DNA of 64,000 bases, taken from Ferrovibrio sp036381655 (GTDB lineage: Bacteria > Pseudomonadota > Alphaproteobacteria > Ferrovibrionales > Ferrovibrionaceae). Shown one piece after another: positions 48,970 through 57,780 of this stretch. The notes below the pieces were generated by a model that worked only from the letters and a program-made list of their open reading frames with translations, had not been told where the DNA came from and searched no databases. Made by a program: the position numbers and the translations under genes. The stretch lies in contig NZ_DASVCJ010000059.1 in assembly GCF_036381655.1 (NCBI RefSeq), positions 45,612-109,611 on the forward strand, written 5' to 3'. Every line of letters begins with the position of its first letter. Position 1 is the stretch's first letter.

Positions 48970-50160
48970 TTAGCGTGCATCGGCCGGGAACAGCAGGTCG
49001 GTATAGACCCTGATATAGGCCGCGCACATGGCATCCACGGTGAAATGCGCGGCGACATGGCGGCGCGCCCGCTCGGCGATGGCGAGCCGGCGGTCGGCAT
49101 CGAGGCCGAGCGCGACCTCCAGCGCATCGGCCAGGGCCCGGGCATCCCTGGGCGGCACCAGCCAGCCGGTTTCGCCGGGGATGACGGTTTCGCGCGCCCC
49201 GCCGTGATCGGTTGCGATCACCGGCTTGCCCATCGCCTGCGCCTCGACGGCGACGCGGCCGAAGCCTTCCGGTTCGGTGCTGGCCGAGACGACGACATCG
49301 GCCAGCATATAGGCGGCCGGCATGTCCTTGCAGTCGCCGGGCAGCCGCACGCAGCGATCCAGCCCAAGCTGCGCGATCAGCTGTTCCAGTTCGGCGCGAT
49401 AGCTCTCGCGGCCCTGCGAATCGCCCGACAGCACGGCAATGAAATCCTGCTTGCCGTGGCGGCGCGACAATTCGGCCAGCGCGCGCAGCAGCACGGCATG
49501 GCCCTTCCAGCGCGTCAGCCGGCCGGGCAGCAGGATCACCGGCAGGCCGTCGACGAGACGCCATTGCTGCGCCAGCCGGGCGATGCGGTCGGGATAGACG
49601 CGGGCGGGATCGAACCAGGCCAGATCGGTGCCGCGCGCGATCACCGTGATGATCGACCGCGGCACGCCGAAGGTCTGGTGCGCGTAATCGGCGACGAATT
49701 GCGAGATCGCCACCATATGATCGGCCTGGGCCATCGGCCCGGCCCAGAGGCGGCGGAACCAGTTATGCGCCTTGTAGGCATTGTGGAAGGTCGTCACCAG
49801 CGGCACGCCGCAGCGCCGCGCGGCGGCCCGGGCCGACCAGGCCGGCGCCCGCGAGCGCACATGGACCAGATCGACCGGCAATTCGCGGATCAGCGCCTCG
49901 AGGCGTTCGGCGTTGCGCCGCATGACGAGGGGATTCTTGCTGGCCATCGGCAGGGTGAAATGCTTGGCGCCGGCGCGTTCGAGCTCGCGCACCATCGGCC
50001 CGCCTTCGGACACCACATAGGAAACCCACCCCGCCTTGGCGAGCGCCTTGGCGGTATCGACCGTGCCGCGCTCCACCCCGCCGGTCACCAGGGCAGGCAG
50101 GACTTGCAGCACGGCGGGCGGACGCCCGCCGTCTGGACGTTCATGCTCTGCTGCGGTCAT
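48970..50160 (-). CDS. GT4-family glycosyltransferase
   Basis: A 396-residue GT-B enzyme. The N-terminal domain begins VLQVLPALVTGGVERGTVDT, the acceptor-side glycine-rich loop common to this group. The C-terminal donor-binding domain shows ILLPGRLTRWKGHAVLLRAL and the EX7E element in STEPEGFGRVAVEAQAMGKP. Such enzymes build lipopolysaccharide or capsule sugars at the inner membrane; the sugar is not readable. It diverges from the hydrolase at 50274, with 113 bp between. Confidence 0.92.
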   Translation of the reverse strand: MTAAEHERPDGGRPPAVLQVLPALVTGGVERGTVDTAKALAKAGWVSYVVSEGGPMVRELERAGAKHFTLPMASKNPLVMRRNAERLEALIRELPVDLVHVRSRAPAWSARAAARRCGVPLVTTFHNAYKAHNWFRRLWAGPMAQADHMVAISQFVADYAHQTFGVPRSIITVIARGTDLAWFDPARVYPDRIARLAQQWRLVDGLPVILLPGRLTRWKGHAVLLRALAELSRRHGKQDFIAVLSGDSQGRESYRAELEQLIAQLGLDRCVRLPGDCKDMPAAYMLADVVVSASTEPEGFGRVAVEAQAMGKPVIATDHGGARETVIPGETGWLVPPRDARALADALEVALGLDADRRLAIAERARRHVAAHFTVDAMCAAYIRVYTDLLFPADAR

Positions 50161-50273
50161 AGTGGGATAAGCTCGTTGGGCATCGGTCCGGGCGCGGCGC
50201 TGGGCGCACTATAAGGGCGCGGCGATCCGCCGGAAATGCCCGGAAGGCAAAAGTTTTCGAGGAGTTCCCCTGC

Positions 50274-51026
50274 GTGACGCCATCCGAGAGGCAATACCTG
50301 TCGCGCCCCGACGGCAACCGCATCGCTTTTTGCGCAACGCCGGGGAAACCGCCCGGCCTGCTGTTCTGCGGCGGCTTCAAATCCGACATGACCGGCACCA
50401 AGGCGCTGGCGCTGGAGGCGGCGGCGCAGCGGCGCGGCACCGGCTTCGTGCGCTTCGACTATTTCGGCCATGGCCAGTCGGACGGCCGCTTCATCGAGGG
50501 CACCATCGGCCGCTGGCGCGAGGATACCCTGGCCGTGCTGGACTATGTCTGCCAGGGCCCGCAGATCCTGGTCGGCTCCAGCATGGGCGGCTGGCTGGCG
50601 ACCCTGGCGGCGCTGGCGCGGCCCGACAAGGTGGCCGGCCTGGTGCTGATCGCGCCGGCGCTGGATTTCACCGAGGACCTGATGTGGGCGCAGATGAGCG
50701 CGGCGCAGCGCGCGGCATTGCTGCGCGACGGCGTGCTGCGCGAGCCCTCGGAATATTCCGACCAGCCCTACGAATACACCCTGAAGCTGATCGAGGATGG
50801 CCGCCGGCATTGCATCCTCAAGCCCGGCATCGCGCTGAACAGGCCGGTCCGCATCCTGCAGGGCATGGCCGATCCGGATGTGCCCTGGCGCCACGCCGTC
50901 AGGACCATCGAGGCCTTCCAGGGCAACGATACGCGCCTGACCCTGATCAAGGACGGCGATCACCGCCTGTCGCGGCCGCAGGATCTCGACCTGCTGATCG
51001 AGACGGTATGGAGCCTCATCGCGTGA
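50274..51026 (+). CDS. Alpha/beta hydrolase (ABHD10/palmitoyl-thioesterase-like)
   Basis: A 250-residue hydrolase starting at GTG 50274, preceded by GAGGAG. The nucleophile elbow is LVGSSMGGWLATLAALA; the acidic residue is likely in ILQGMADPDVPWRHAV and the histidine in IKDGDHRLSRPQD. The opening RIAFCATPGKPPGLLFCGGF, with DYFGHGQSDGRF, is typical of ABHD10-like esterases. The stop overlaps the following GTG start (GTGA), so it is coupled to the acetyltransferase. Confidence 0.9.
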   Translation: MTPSERQYLSRPDGNRIAFCATPGKPPGLLFCGGFKSDMTGTKALALEAAAQRRGTGFVRFDYFGHGQSDGRFIEGTIGRWREDTLAVLDYVCQGPQILVGSSMGGWLATLAALARPDKVAGLVLIAPALDFTEDLMWAQMSAAQRAALLRDGVLREPSEYSDQPYEYTLKLIEDGRRHCILKPGIALNRPVRILQGMADPDVPWRHAVRTIEAFQGNDTRLTLIKDGDHRLSRPQDLDLLIETVWSLIA

Positions 51027-51562
51027 TCGCGACGACGCGGCTTATGCTGCGGCCGCCGCAGCTGGGCGATGCATCGGCGCTGGCGCGGCTGATGACCGAG
51101 GATGTCAGCCGCTGGACGGCGGCCTGGCCCTATCCGTTGAGCGAGGCGGCCGCCCGCGAGAAGCTGCGCGAGACATTGGCGGCGATGGCCGCCGGGCAAT
51201 GCTTCGCCCGCGCGATCGCGCGGCCGGGGCATGACGATGCGATCGGCTGGCTCGGCGTCGCCCTGATCGCAAGCGCGCCGCCGACCGGCAGCCTCGGCTA
51301 CTGGCTCGGCGCCGCCTTTCACCGGCAAGGCTATCTGAGCGAGGCGTTGCCGCCTTTCGTGCAGGCCGCCATTGCCGTCCTGCGCCTTTCGCGGCTGGAG
51401 ACCGGCGTGCAGCCGGCAAACGCAGCCTCGCTGGCCCTGCTGCGCAGGCTCGGCATGCGTTTCGTCGAAACGCGCATGCATCATGTCCCCGCGCGCCGGC
51501 GCGAGGAACTGACCGCCTTCTATGCGATGGATTGCAGCAGCGCCTTCAGTCCCTCGCGATAG
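51023..51562 (+). CDS. GNAT-family N-acetyltransferase (RimJ/RimL-like)
   Basis: A 179-residue acetyltransferase beginning VIATTRLMLRPPQLGDASAL at a GTG that overlaps the hydrolase stop; an ATG at 51008 is also in frame. The acetyl-CoA region reads LGYWLGAAFHRQGYLSEALP and ETGVQPANAASLALLRRLGM. Substrate unknown; RimJ/RimL relatives acetylate protein N-termini or small amines. Its last 43 bp overlap, tail to tail, the end of the epimerase gene on the other strand. Confidence 0.9.
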   Translation: MIATTRLMLRPPQLGDASALARLMTEDVSRWTAAWPYPLSEAAAREKLRETLAAMAAGQCFARAIARPGHDDAIGWLGVALIASAPPTGSLGYWLGAAFHRQGYLSEALPPFVQAAIAVLRLSRLETGVQPANAASLALLRRLGMRFVETRMHHVPARRREELTAFYAMDCSSAFSPSR

Positions 51563-52404
51563 GTCGGGTATTTCAGCCTGACGCCAAGCTCGCGCTTGAT
51601 GCGCTCGTTCTTCACCCGGCGATTGTCGGCATAGAAGCTCGCTGCCATCGGCGACAGCCGCGCCGCCTCGAACGGCACTTCCGGCGGCGGCGCCATGCCG
51701 AGCAGCCTGGCCGCATAAGCGACCACGTCCTGCGGCGGCGCCGGCTCGTCGTCGGCGACATTGTAGATCGCGCCCGGATTGGGCTGCCGGATCGAGGCCT
51801 CCAGCACGGCGGCGATATCCTCGACATGGATGCGGCAGAAGACCTGCCCCGGCTTGACGATGCGATGCGCCGTGCCGCGCCGCACGCCTTCGAGCTGGTT
51901 GCGGCCCGGGCCGTAGATGCCGGCCAGCCGGAAGACATGCACCGGCGCGCCATGCGCGCGCCACAGATCGAGCCAGGCCGCCTCGGCGGCGGCGCGGCTT
52001 TTGCTGCGCGCCTGGGTCGGCCGCAAAGGGCCGTTCTCGTCGATCCAGGCGCCGCCGCTGTCGCCATAGACGCCGGTGGTGGACAGATAGCCGAGCCAGC
52101 GCAGATTCTTCAGCGCCGCGATATCCGCGCCATGCCAGCGCAACACCGGATCGCCGGCATCCTGGCCAAATGCGGCATCGGCGGGCACCGAGATCAGCAT
52201 ATGGGTGGCCGGCGCCAGCACGCTGGCATCCGAAAGCGGCGCCATGCCGTCGAAGACGTGGCTGTCATAGCCCTTGGCGGCAAGATCGGCCGCCGCCTCG
52301 AGCGAACGGCTGGTGCCGACGATGCCCCAGCCCTGCGCGTGCAAGCGCGCTGCGAGAGTCTGGGCGGTGAATCCCAGCCCGAAACAAAATAACGTACCGC
52401 TCAC
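51520..52404 (-). CDS. NAD-dependent epimerase/dehydratase-family protein (YeeZ-like)
   Basis: A 294-residue Rossmann protein starting at GTG 52404 (VSGTLFCFGLGFTAQTLAAR). The dinucleotide loop is GLGFTAQ rather than the classic GxxGxxG. Family segments are YLSTTGVYGDSGGAWIDENG, FRLAGIYGPGRNQLEGVRRG and IYNVADDEPAPPQDVVAYAA. These proteins are NAD(P)-binding SDR relatives whose substrates are unknown. The 3' end overlaps the GNAT gene convergently. Confidence 0.9.
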   Translation of the reverse strand: MSGTLFCFGLGFTAQTLAARLHAQGWGIVGTSRSLEAAADLAAKGYDSHVFDGMAPLSDASVLAPATHMLISVPADAAFGQDAGDPVLRWHGADIAALKNLRWLGYLSTTGVYGDSGGAWIDENGPLRPTQARSKSRAAAEAAWLDLWRAHGAPVHVFRLAGIYGPGRNQLEGVRRGTAHRIVKPGQVFCRIHVEDIAAVLEASIRQPNPGAIYNVADDEPAPPQDVVAYAARLLGMAPPPEVPFEAARLSPMAASFYADNRRVKNERIKRELGVRLKYPTYREGLKALLQSIA

Positions 52405-52518
52405 GATCGATGATCCTGCGTCTTTTTGGATGAAGCCTTCCCGTCCGCTGTGCATTCGCCATGGCGCGTTGGGCGAGCGCCTTGCTTTTGCCATGGACGA
52501 TCGCCAGTCTAGCGCGCC

Positions 52519-53304
52519 ATGACCGGATTCAAGATAGCGTCTCTTCTGGCGATCGCCAGCCTCGCCCTGCTGCCGGAAGCCGCTTTGGCCGCCGGCGATG
52601 CCATGCAGAAATCCCGCGTGCTGGAGGATGAAGCCTACCGCGATTGCCTGGCCCAGATACGCAAGGACCCGGAAGAAGGCTTCGCCCAGGCGCAGGTCTG
52701 GCAGGCGACCGGCGGCGGCCTGCCGGCGGCGCATTGCGCGGCGCTGGCGCTGGTCGAACTGAAGCATTACGGCGACGCCGCCGACCGGCTGGAAAAGCTG
52801 CTGCCCGAGGCGGAAAAACACGCGCCGCATCTGACGGTGGCGATCCTCGATCAGGCGGCGAATGCCTGGCTTTTGGCCGAGCGGCCGGTGCGCGCCCGCG
52901 AACTGCTCGACATCGCCGTGAAGGCGGCGCCGGACCAGCCCGACATCCTGATCGACCGCGCCGTCGCGCTCGGAGCCCTGCAGCAGGATGCCGCCGCGCG
53001 CGCCGATCTCGACCGCGCCCTCAGCCTGGACCCGACGCGGGCCGAGGCCTATGCCCTGCGCGCCAGCGCGCGGCGCCACCTGAGGGATGCGGCCGGCGCC
53101 ATGGAGGATGTCGAAACCGCGCTGGCGATCGAGCCGCGCCTGCCCGAGGCCTTGCTGGAGCGCGGCATTTTGAAATTCGACAAGGGCGACAGGAAGGGCG
53201 CCCGCGCCGATCTCATCCAGGTGCGGCTGATCGCGCCGGATTCGCCCTCCGCCGTGACAGCCGGCAAGTATATCGAACGCATGGATGTGAAGGGCGAGCG
53301 GTAG
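52519..53304 (+). CDS. Periplasmic tetratricopeptide-repeat protein
   Basis: A 261-residue protein with a signal peptide (IASLLAIASLALLPEAALAA) and TPR units from about residue 80 on: ILDQAANAWLLAERPVRARE, the DILIDRAVALGALQQDAAAR unit, AYALRASARRHLRDAAGAME and ALLERGILKFDKGDRKGARA. TPRs mediate protein contacts; no enzymatic motif is present. It stands alone, divergent from the epimerase gene and convergent with queG. Confidence 0.88.
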   Translation: MTGFKIASLLAIASLALLPEAALAAGDAMQKSRVLEDEAYRDCLAQIRKDPEEGFAQAQVWQATGGGLPAAHCAALALVELKHYGDAADRLEKLLPEAEKHAPHLTVAILDQAANAWLLAERPVRARELLDIAVKAAPDQPDILIDRAVALGALQQDAAARADLDRALSLDPTRAEAYALRASARRHLRDAAGAMEDVETALAIEPRLPEALLERGILKFDKGDRKGARADLIQVRLIAPDSPSAVTAGKYIERMDVKGER

Positions 53305-53344
53305 AAGCGGGAGCGGCCATAAGAGCGCGGCCAGAAGAGCGTGG

Positions 53345-54421
53345 CTAGGCTTTGCGCCGAAGCCGCTGCAAGGCCGCCCGGGCATGCGCGCGCACGACCG
53401 CGGACGGATCCCCGCATAATTTTTCCAGCACCGGGATGGCGGCGGCATCGCCGCCGTTGCCAAGCGCGATGCAGGCATTGCGCACGAAGCGGTCGCGGCC
53501 GATGCGCTTGACCGGATTGGTGCTGAAGCGTTCGCGGAAGGATGCGTCGTCGAGCTGCGCCAGTTCGATCAGCGCCGGAGCGTCGAGTTCGGGCCGGGCA
53601 TGCAGCGCGGTTTCGCGCGCCGCCTGCGCGAATTTGTTCCAGGGACAGACCGCCAGGCAATCGTCGCAGCCATAGATGCGGTTGCCCATGGCGGCGTGGA
53701 ATTCCTCGGGGATGACGCCGTCATACTCGATGGTCAGATACGAGATGCAGCGCCGCGCGTCGAGCTGATACGGCGCCGGGAAAGCCTGCGTCGGACAGAT
53801 ATCGAGGCAGTTGGTGCAGGAGCCGCAATGATCGCTTTCGGGCGCGTCCGCCGGCAGGTCCAGCGTGGTCAGGATGACGCCGAGGAACAGCCAGGAGCCG
53901 AATTCGCGCGAGACCAGGTTGGTGTGCTTGCCCTGCCAGCCGATGCCGGCCGCGGCCGAGAGCGGCTTTTCCATCAGCGGCGCGGTATCGACGAAGACCT
54001 TCACCTCCTGGCCGAAGGCGCGATGGATCCAGCCGGCCAGGCTTTTCAGCTTCTTCTTGACGACGAGATGGTAGTCGCGGCCCTGCGCATAGACGGAAAT
54101 CGCGGCGCGGTCCTTCTCGGCCAGCACGGCGAGCGGGTTCTTCGCCGGCGCGTAGTTCAGGCCCAGCGCGACGATGCCGCGCGCCTCGGGCCAGAGCGCA
54201 TTGGGATGGCGGCGGCGCTCGGCCTTCTCCTCCAGCCAGCGCATCTCGCCATGCCGGCCCAGCGCCATGAAGGCATCGAGCCGTTCGGCCAGTTCCGGGC
54301 CGATGCGGTCGGCCGTGGTGAAGCCGACCGCATCGAAGCCTTCCTCGTAAGCGCGCGCCCTGATGCGCGCCTTGACGTCGTCTTGCGTTTCGGCCGGCGC
54401 CTTAGTCGGGGAGCGCGGCAA
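53345..54421 (-). CDS. queG: Epoxyqueuosine reductase QueG
   Basis: A 358-residue cobalamin- and Fe-S-dependent enzyme that reduces epoxyqueuosine to queuosine in tRNA. The two 4Fe-4S motifs are CGSCTNCLDICPTQAFP and CDDCLAVCPWNKFA. The N-terminal region (YEEGFDAVGFTTADRIGPEL) and IYGCDDC context are typical, with a C-terminal HEAT-like stretch. It needs cobalamin, which ties it to the biosynthesis cluster at the left of the window. Its start overlaps the RidA gene by 20 bp. Confidence 0.94.
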   Translation of the reverse strand: MPRSPTKAPAETQDDVKARIRARAYEEGFDAVGFTTADRIGPELAERLDAFMALGRHGEMRWLEEKAERRRHPNALWPEARGIVALGLNYAPAKNPLAVLAEKDRAAISVYAQGRDYHLVVKKKLKSLAGWIHRAFGQEVKVFVDTAPLMEKPLSAAAGIGWQGKHTNLVSREFGSWLFLGVILTTLDLPADAPESDHCGSCTNCLDICPTQAFPAPYQLDARRCISYLTIEYDGVIPEEFHAAMGNRIYGCDDCLAVCPWNKFAQAARETALHARPELDAPALIELAQLDDASFRERFSTNPVKRIGRDRFVRNACIALGNGGDAAAIPVLEKLCGDPSAVVRAHARAALQRLRRKA

Positions 54422-54755
54422 TGCAGGCGATCTCCACCTTGTAGGCCGGCGCCGCCAGCTTGGATTCGACGGTGGCGCGGGCCGGCGTGTTGCCCTGCGG
54501 AACCCAGCTATCCCACACCTTGTTCATCTCGGCGAAGCTTGCCATGTCGGCCAGCCAGATATTGGCCGACAGAATCCGCGTCTTGTCGGTGCCGGCCTCC
54601 TTCAGCAGCCGGTCGATCTGGCCGAGGATCTGCTGCGTCTGGCCGGCGACATCGGCGCTGGTGTCGCTGGCGACCTGGCCGGCGAGATAGACGGTCTTGC
54701 CGTGGACGACGGCCTGGCTCATGCGGGGACCGATATCGATGCGGCGGATGGACAT
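54402..54755 (-). CDS. RidA-family protein
   Basis: A 117-residue protein with AGAAGGAGC before the ATG at 54755, starting MSIRRIDIGPRMSQAVVHGK. The trimer active-site region includes VYLAGQVASDT and QTQQILGQIDRLLKEAGTDK; ending ATVESKLAAPAYKVEIACIA. The RidA arginine expected near the TPARATVESKL segment is present. It may hydrolyse reactive enamines/imines, or belong to a non-deaminase subgroup. It is the gene before queG in a GST-RidA-queG run. Confidence 0.9.
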   Translation of the reverse strand: MSIRRIDIGPRMSQAVVHGKTVYLAGQVASDTSADVAGQTQQILGQIDRLLKEAGTDKTRILSANIWLADMASFAEMNKVWDSWVPQGNTPARATVESKLAAPAYKVEIACIAALPD

Positions 54756-54845
54756 GGGAAATGCTCCTTCTTCTCTCGTCACGCTTCTCTCTTCGCGTCT
54801 TTTCGGACCGTCAGCCCGCGCGGGCGGACATTTCGGCTGCGGCCC

Positions 54846-55514
54846 CTAGAAATCCAGATCGGCGTAATGCTTCGGCGGCGGCAGGCCGGGGATGTGGTCG
54901 GCCAGCAGGGGTCGGAAGCTCGGCCGCGACTTGACCCGAGCGTACCAGTCCTTGGCGCCGGGATGATCGTCCCAGGGCACGTCGCCGAGATAATCGAGGC
55001 AGCTCAGATGCGCGGCCGCGGTGATGTCGGCCAGGCTGAAATCGTCGCCGGCCAGCCAGTTCCGCCGCTCGGTCAGATAGGCGATGTAATCGAGATGGAT
55101 CTTCATATTGGCATGGGCGATGCGGATCACGGCGGATTCGGGATGGCCCATGGCCATGAAGCGCTTCATCACCTTCTCGAAGACCAGCGGCTCGCTCGCC
55201 TCGCGGCCGAATTTCAGATCCCACCAGGCGATCAGGCGGCGCGTCTCGGCGCGGCTCGGCGGATCGAAGCCGAGCAGCATCTTGTTCGGATAGACCTCGT
55301 CGAGATATTCGCAGATCGCCTGGCTTTCCGCCAAAACGCGCCCGTCATGCTCGACCAGCACCGGCACCTGGCCGGTCGGGTTGAGCGCGAGGAACGCCTG
55401 GCGGCGTTCCCAGACCTTTTCCACTTCCAGCTCGAAATCGAGCCCCTTCTCCTTCAGCAGGATCCGGACCTTGCGGCAGAACGGGGACAGCCAGGTATGA
55501 TACAATTTGCGCAT
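54846..55514 (-). CDS. Glutathione S-transferase family protein
   Basis: A 222-residue GST. The thioredoxin-like domain starts KLYHTWLSPFCRKVRILLKE, placing a Ser/Cys near the GSH site, with NPTGQVPVLVEHDGRVLAES giving the cis-proline and ES motif. The helical domain includes WLAGDDFSLADITAAAHLSC. The substrate is unknown. Three 15-bp direct repeats lie immediately upstream of its ATG. RidA and queG follow on the same strand. Confidence 0.93.
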   Translation of the reverse strand: MRKLYHTWLSPFCRKVRILLKEKGLDFELEVEKVWERRQAFLALNPTGQVPVLVEHDGRVLAESQAICEYLDEVYPNKMLLGFDPPSRAETRRLIAWWDLKFGREASEPLVFEKVMKRFMAMGHPESAVIRIAHANMKIHLDYIAYLTERRNWLAGDDFSLADITAAAHLSCLDYLGDVPWDDHPGAKDWYARVKSRPSFRPLLADHIPGLPPPKHYADLDF

Positions 55515-55559
55515 GGCGGCGAAGTTCAGGGCGGCGAAGTTCAGGGCGGCGAAGTTCCA
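55515..55559. repeat. Three 15-bp tandem repeats upstream of the GST gene
   Basis: The unit GGCGGCGAAGTTCAG occurs at 55515-55529 and 55530-55544, with a third diverged copy at 55545-55559. They start at the base next to the GST start codon on the minus strand, so copy number would change the spacing between promoter, ribosome site and ATG. Confidence 0.8.
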
Positions 55560-55667
55560 GCGGCCTGCCGCCGGCCAAACAGCGCCGCCGGCAGAAGATG
55601 TCGCGAATCGTTGATATGGCTTTGCCTGCGGTATCGCAAGGGGCAGCCGGCGACAATGCAGGCCGCG

Positions 55668-56802
55668 CTAGAGCCAGCCGCGATCCCCTGCTGCCGGCAT
55701 GGCGGGAGGGGCGGCCGCCGTGGCGGCGCCATGCCGCGGGGAGCCGCGCCGCGAGGGGGATGGCAGATAATCGCCGCCCGCGCCGCCATCGGGCGGCGCC
55801 GGCGGCATGACGAAGGGCGAGCGGGGAAAATCCACCGTCACGATCGTGCCGTTATTCCGGACGATGCGCAATTCGCCCTCGAGCTGGCGCGCCAGAACCT
55901 CGATCAGCCGATTGCCGATGCCGCCTTCCTCGCCGCCGCCGAACCCGACGCCGTCATCGGCCACCGCAAGCCGGCAGCGCTCGCCGTCGCAGGCGAGACG
56001 CACCGGTCACCGTGCCGGCGCGGTCGCCCGGGAAGGCATGCTTGAGCGCATTGGTCACCAGCTCGTTGATCAGCAGCCCGAGCGTCGTCGTCTGGCTGAG
56101 CTTGAGTTCGATATCGACGCAGAGCGCCACGATCCGGATCGGGCGGGCGCCGGCCAGCGAGAATTCGAGGTCGGAACAAAGATGCTCGATGAACGGCCGC
56201 GCTTCCATTGCCATCTGGCCGTTCGGCGTCAGCACCAGCCGGTTGTGAACCCGCGCCATGGTACTGATGCGTTCCGATGCCGCCTGCAGCGCCGAGCGGA
56301 TGGTCGGATCCTCGGTGCGGCGCATCTGCAGCGCCAGCGTGGAGGCGACGAGCTGGAAGTTGTTCTTGATGCGGTGATTCATCTCCGCCGACAGCGCCTC
56401 GCGGTCGCGGTTCAGGCGTTCCGCCTCGGCCAGCGCGCGATGCAGCCGCATATTGGCGCGATGCAGCGCCTCGATGACCACCGAGGCGATCGTGCCGGCG
56501 ATGAAAAAAACGAACAGCGCAATCAGATCGTTCGATGCGATCGCCACGGAGAAAGCCGGCGGGATGAACAGGTACGTGGCCAGCAGGCCGCCGACGAGCG
56601 TGGTGATGAGGCCGGTGCCCAGGACATAGGCATTGAGCGCCACGAGGATGAAATAGAACAGGAAGGGATGGCCCGAGAGCGGGCCGAACAGCAGCCATTG
56701 GAAGGCGGTGAAACCGGCGAGCAGCAGGATGGTCAGGCCGTAGCGCAGCAGCCGGGGCAGGCTTCGCAGATGTTTCGCGGCGAGCTGCAATGCTTCGATC
56801 AT
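55668..56802 (-). pseudogene. Frameshifted membrane sensor histidine kinase (DUF4118, HisKA_2-type)
   Basis: From ATG 56802 the protein begins with about four transmembrane helices (LLRYGLTILLLAGFTAFQWL and on), a DUF4118-like sensor region, then the H-box AEMNHRIKNNFQLVASTL and the N-box LGLLINELVTNALKHAF. After GDRAGTVT the frame breaks. One extra C near 56004 (plus strand) shifts it; the other frame continues RLACDGERCRLAVADDGVGF and GGIGNRLIEVLARQLEGELR, ending at 55668. A functional kinase needs both halves. True mutation or sequencing error cannot be told apart here. Confidence 0.8.
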
Positions 56803-57059
56803 CCCCCAACCTTCCGATGGTCCTGGTTTGGAGCCAACCGTTTTGGCCCGCACATCCGGGATGCAGTCGATGCAGCATTTAGAGAATACGCACCGCGGGC
56901 TGCGGAATCGCCATGCTGCGAGCACGCTAGCACACAAAAGCGCGTGAAAAACAAATAAAAACGCAAGCCAAACGCCGTTGTGATCTTGGCAGTCGTGCCG
57001 CATCGGTGCTAACAGCCAGCCGGTTCCGATGCTGCAAGGATCAGGTGCCGGAGAACGCA

Positions 57060-57683
57060 ATGCTGAAAATCTGGGGCCGCGCCAGTTCGGTGAACGTGCA
57101 GAAGGTCTTGTGGGCGGCCGACGAGCTGGGGCTGACCTACCGGCGCATCGATGCCGGCGGAAAATTCGGCGGGCTCGATACGCCGGCCTATCGCGCGCTG
57201 AATCCGAACGGCCTGGTGCCGAGCATCGAGGACGCGGACGGCACCGTCGTCTGGGAAAGCAATGCCATCCTGCGTTATCTCGCCGCCCGTTACGGTAGTG
57301 GCCGCCTCTGGCCGGAGGATCCGGTGCGGCGCGCCGAGGCCGACCGCTGGATGGACTGGGCGTTGACGGTGATCGGCGAGCCGATGCGCATCCTGTTCTG
57401 GGGCTTCGTGCGCGATCCGGTGCATGCCGATGGCAATGCGATGGCGCAGGCGGAAGACCGGCTTGGCGAATACTGGGCGCGTTTCGATGCCTGGTTGGCC
57501 GGCCGCGGCGCCTTCGTCGCCGGCGACGCGCTCAGCATGGGCGACATTCCCGTCGGCTGCCAGATGCAGCGCTGGTCGGCCTTTCCGATCGCCCGGCCAC
57601 GGCTTCCGGCCCTGGAAGCCTGGCATCGCCGGCTGCAGGAGCGGCCGGGCTATCGGAAATGGGTGATGGTGGAGATGGAATAG
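57060..57683 (+). CDS. Glutathione S-transferase family protein
   Basis: A 207-residue GST from ATG 57060, starting MLKIWGRASSVNVQKVLWAA, with a Ser at the GSH position. NPNGLVPSIEDADGTVVWES and NAILRYLAARYG complete the N-domain, and FVAGDALSMGDIPVGCQMQR is the helical-domain signature. The VIGEPMRILFWGFVRDP segment is distinctive of its subgroup. It is divergent from the broken kinase (257-bp gap without a gene) and differs clearly from the GST at 54.8 kb. Confidence 0.92.
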   Translation: MLKIWGRASSVNVQKVLWAADELGLTYRRIDAGGKFGGLDTPAYRALNPNGLVPSIEDADGTVVWESNAILRYLAARYGSGRLWPEDPVRRAEADRWMDWALTVIGEPMRILFWGFVRDPVHADGNAMAQAEDRLGEYWARFDAWLAGRGAFVAGDALSMGDIPVGCQMQRWSAFPIARPRLPALEAWHRRLQERPGYRKWVMVEME

Positions 57684-57731
57684 CGGCGCGCTCCGGGCCC
57701 CGGCCGGCGCGCCGGCCGCGACAATTTTGCC

Positions 57732-57780
57732 GATGCCCGGAATTCTACTGATGCCCGAATTTTACTGATGCCCGGCGATC
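57732..57780. repeat. Short tandem duplication at the aldo/keto reductase stop codon
   Basis: GATGCCCGGAATTCTACT at 57732 and GATGCCCGAATTTTACT at 57750 are tandem copies of the sequence that begins again at 57767 inside the gene. The second copy contains the reductase stop codon, so the 3' end of the gene has been duplicated outward twice. Confidence 0.7.
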
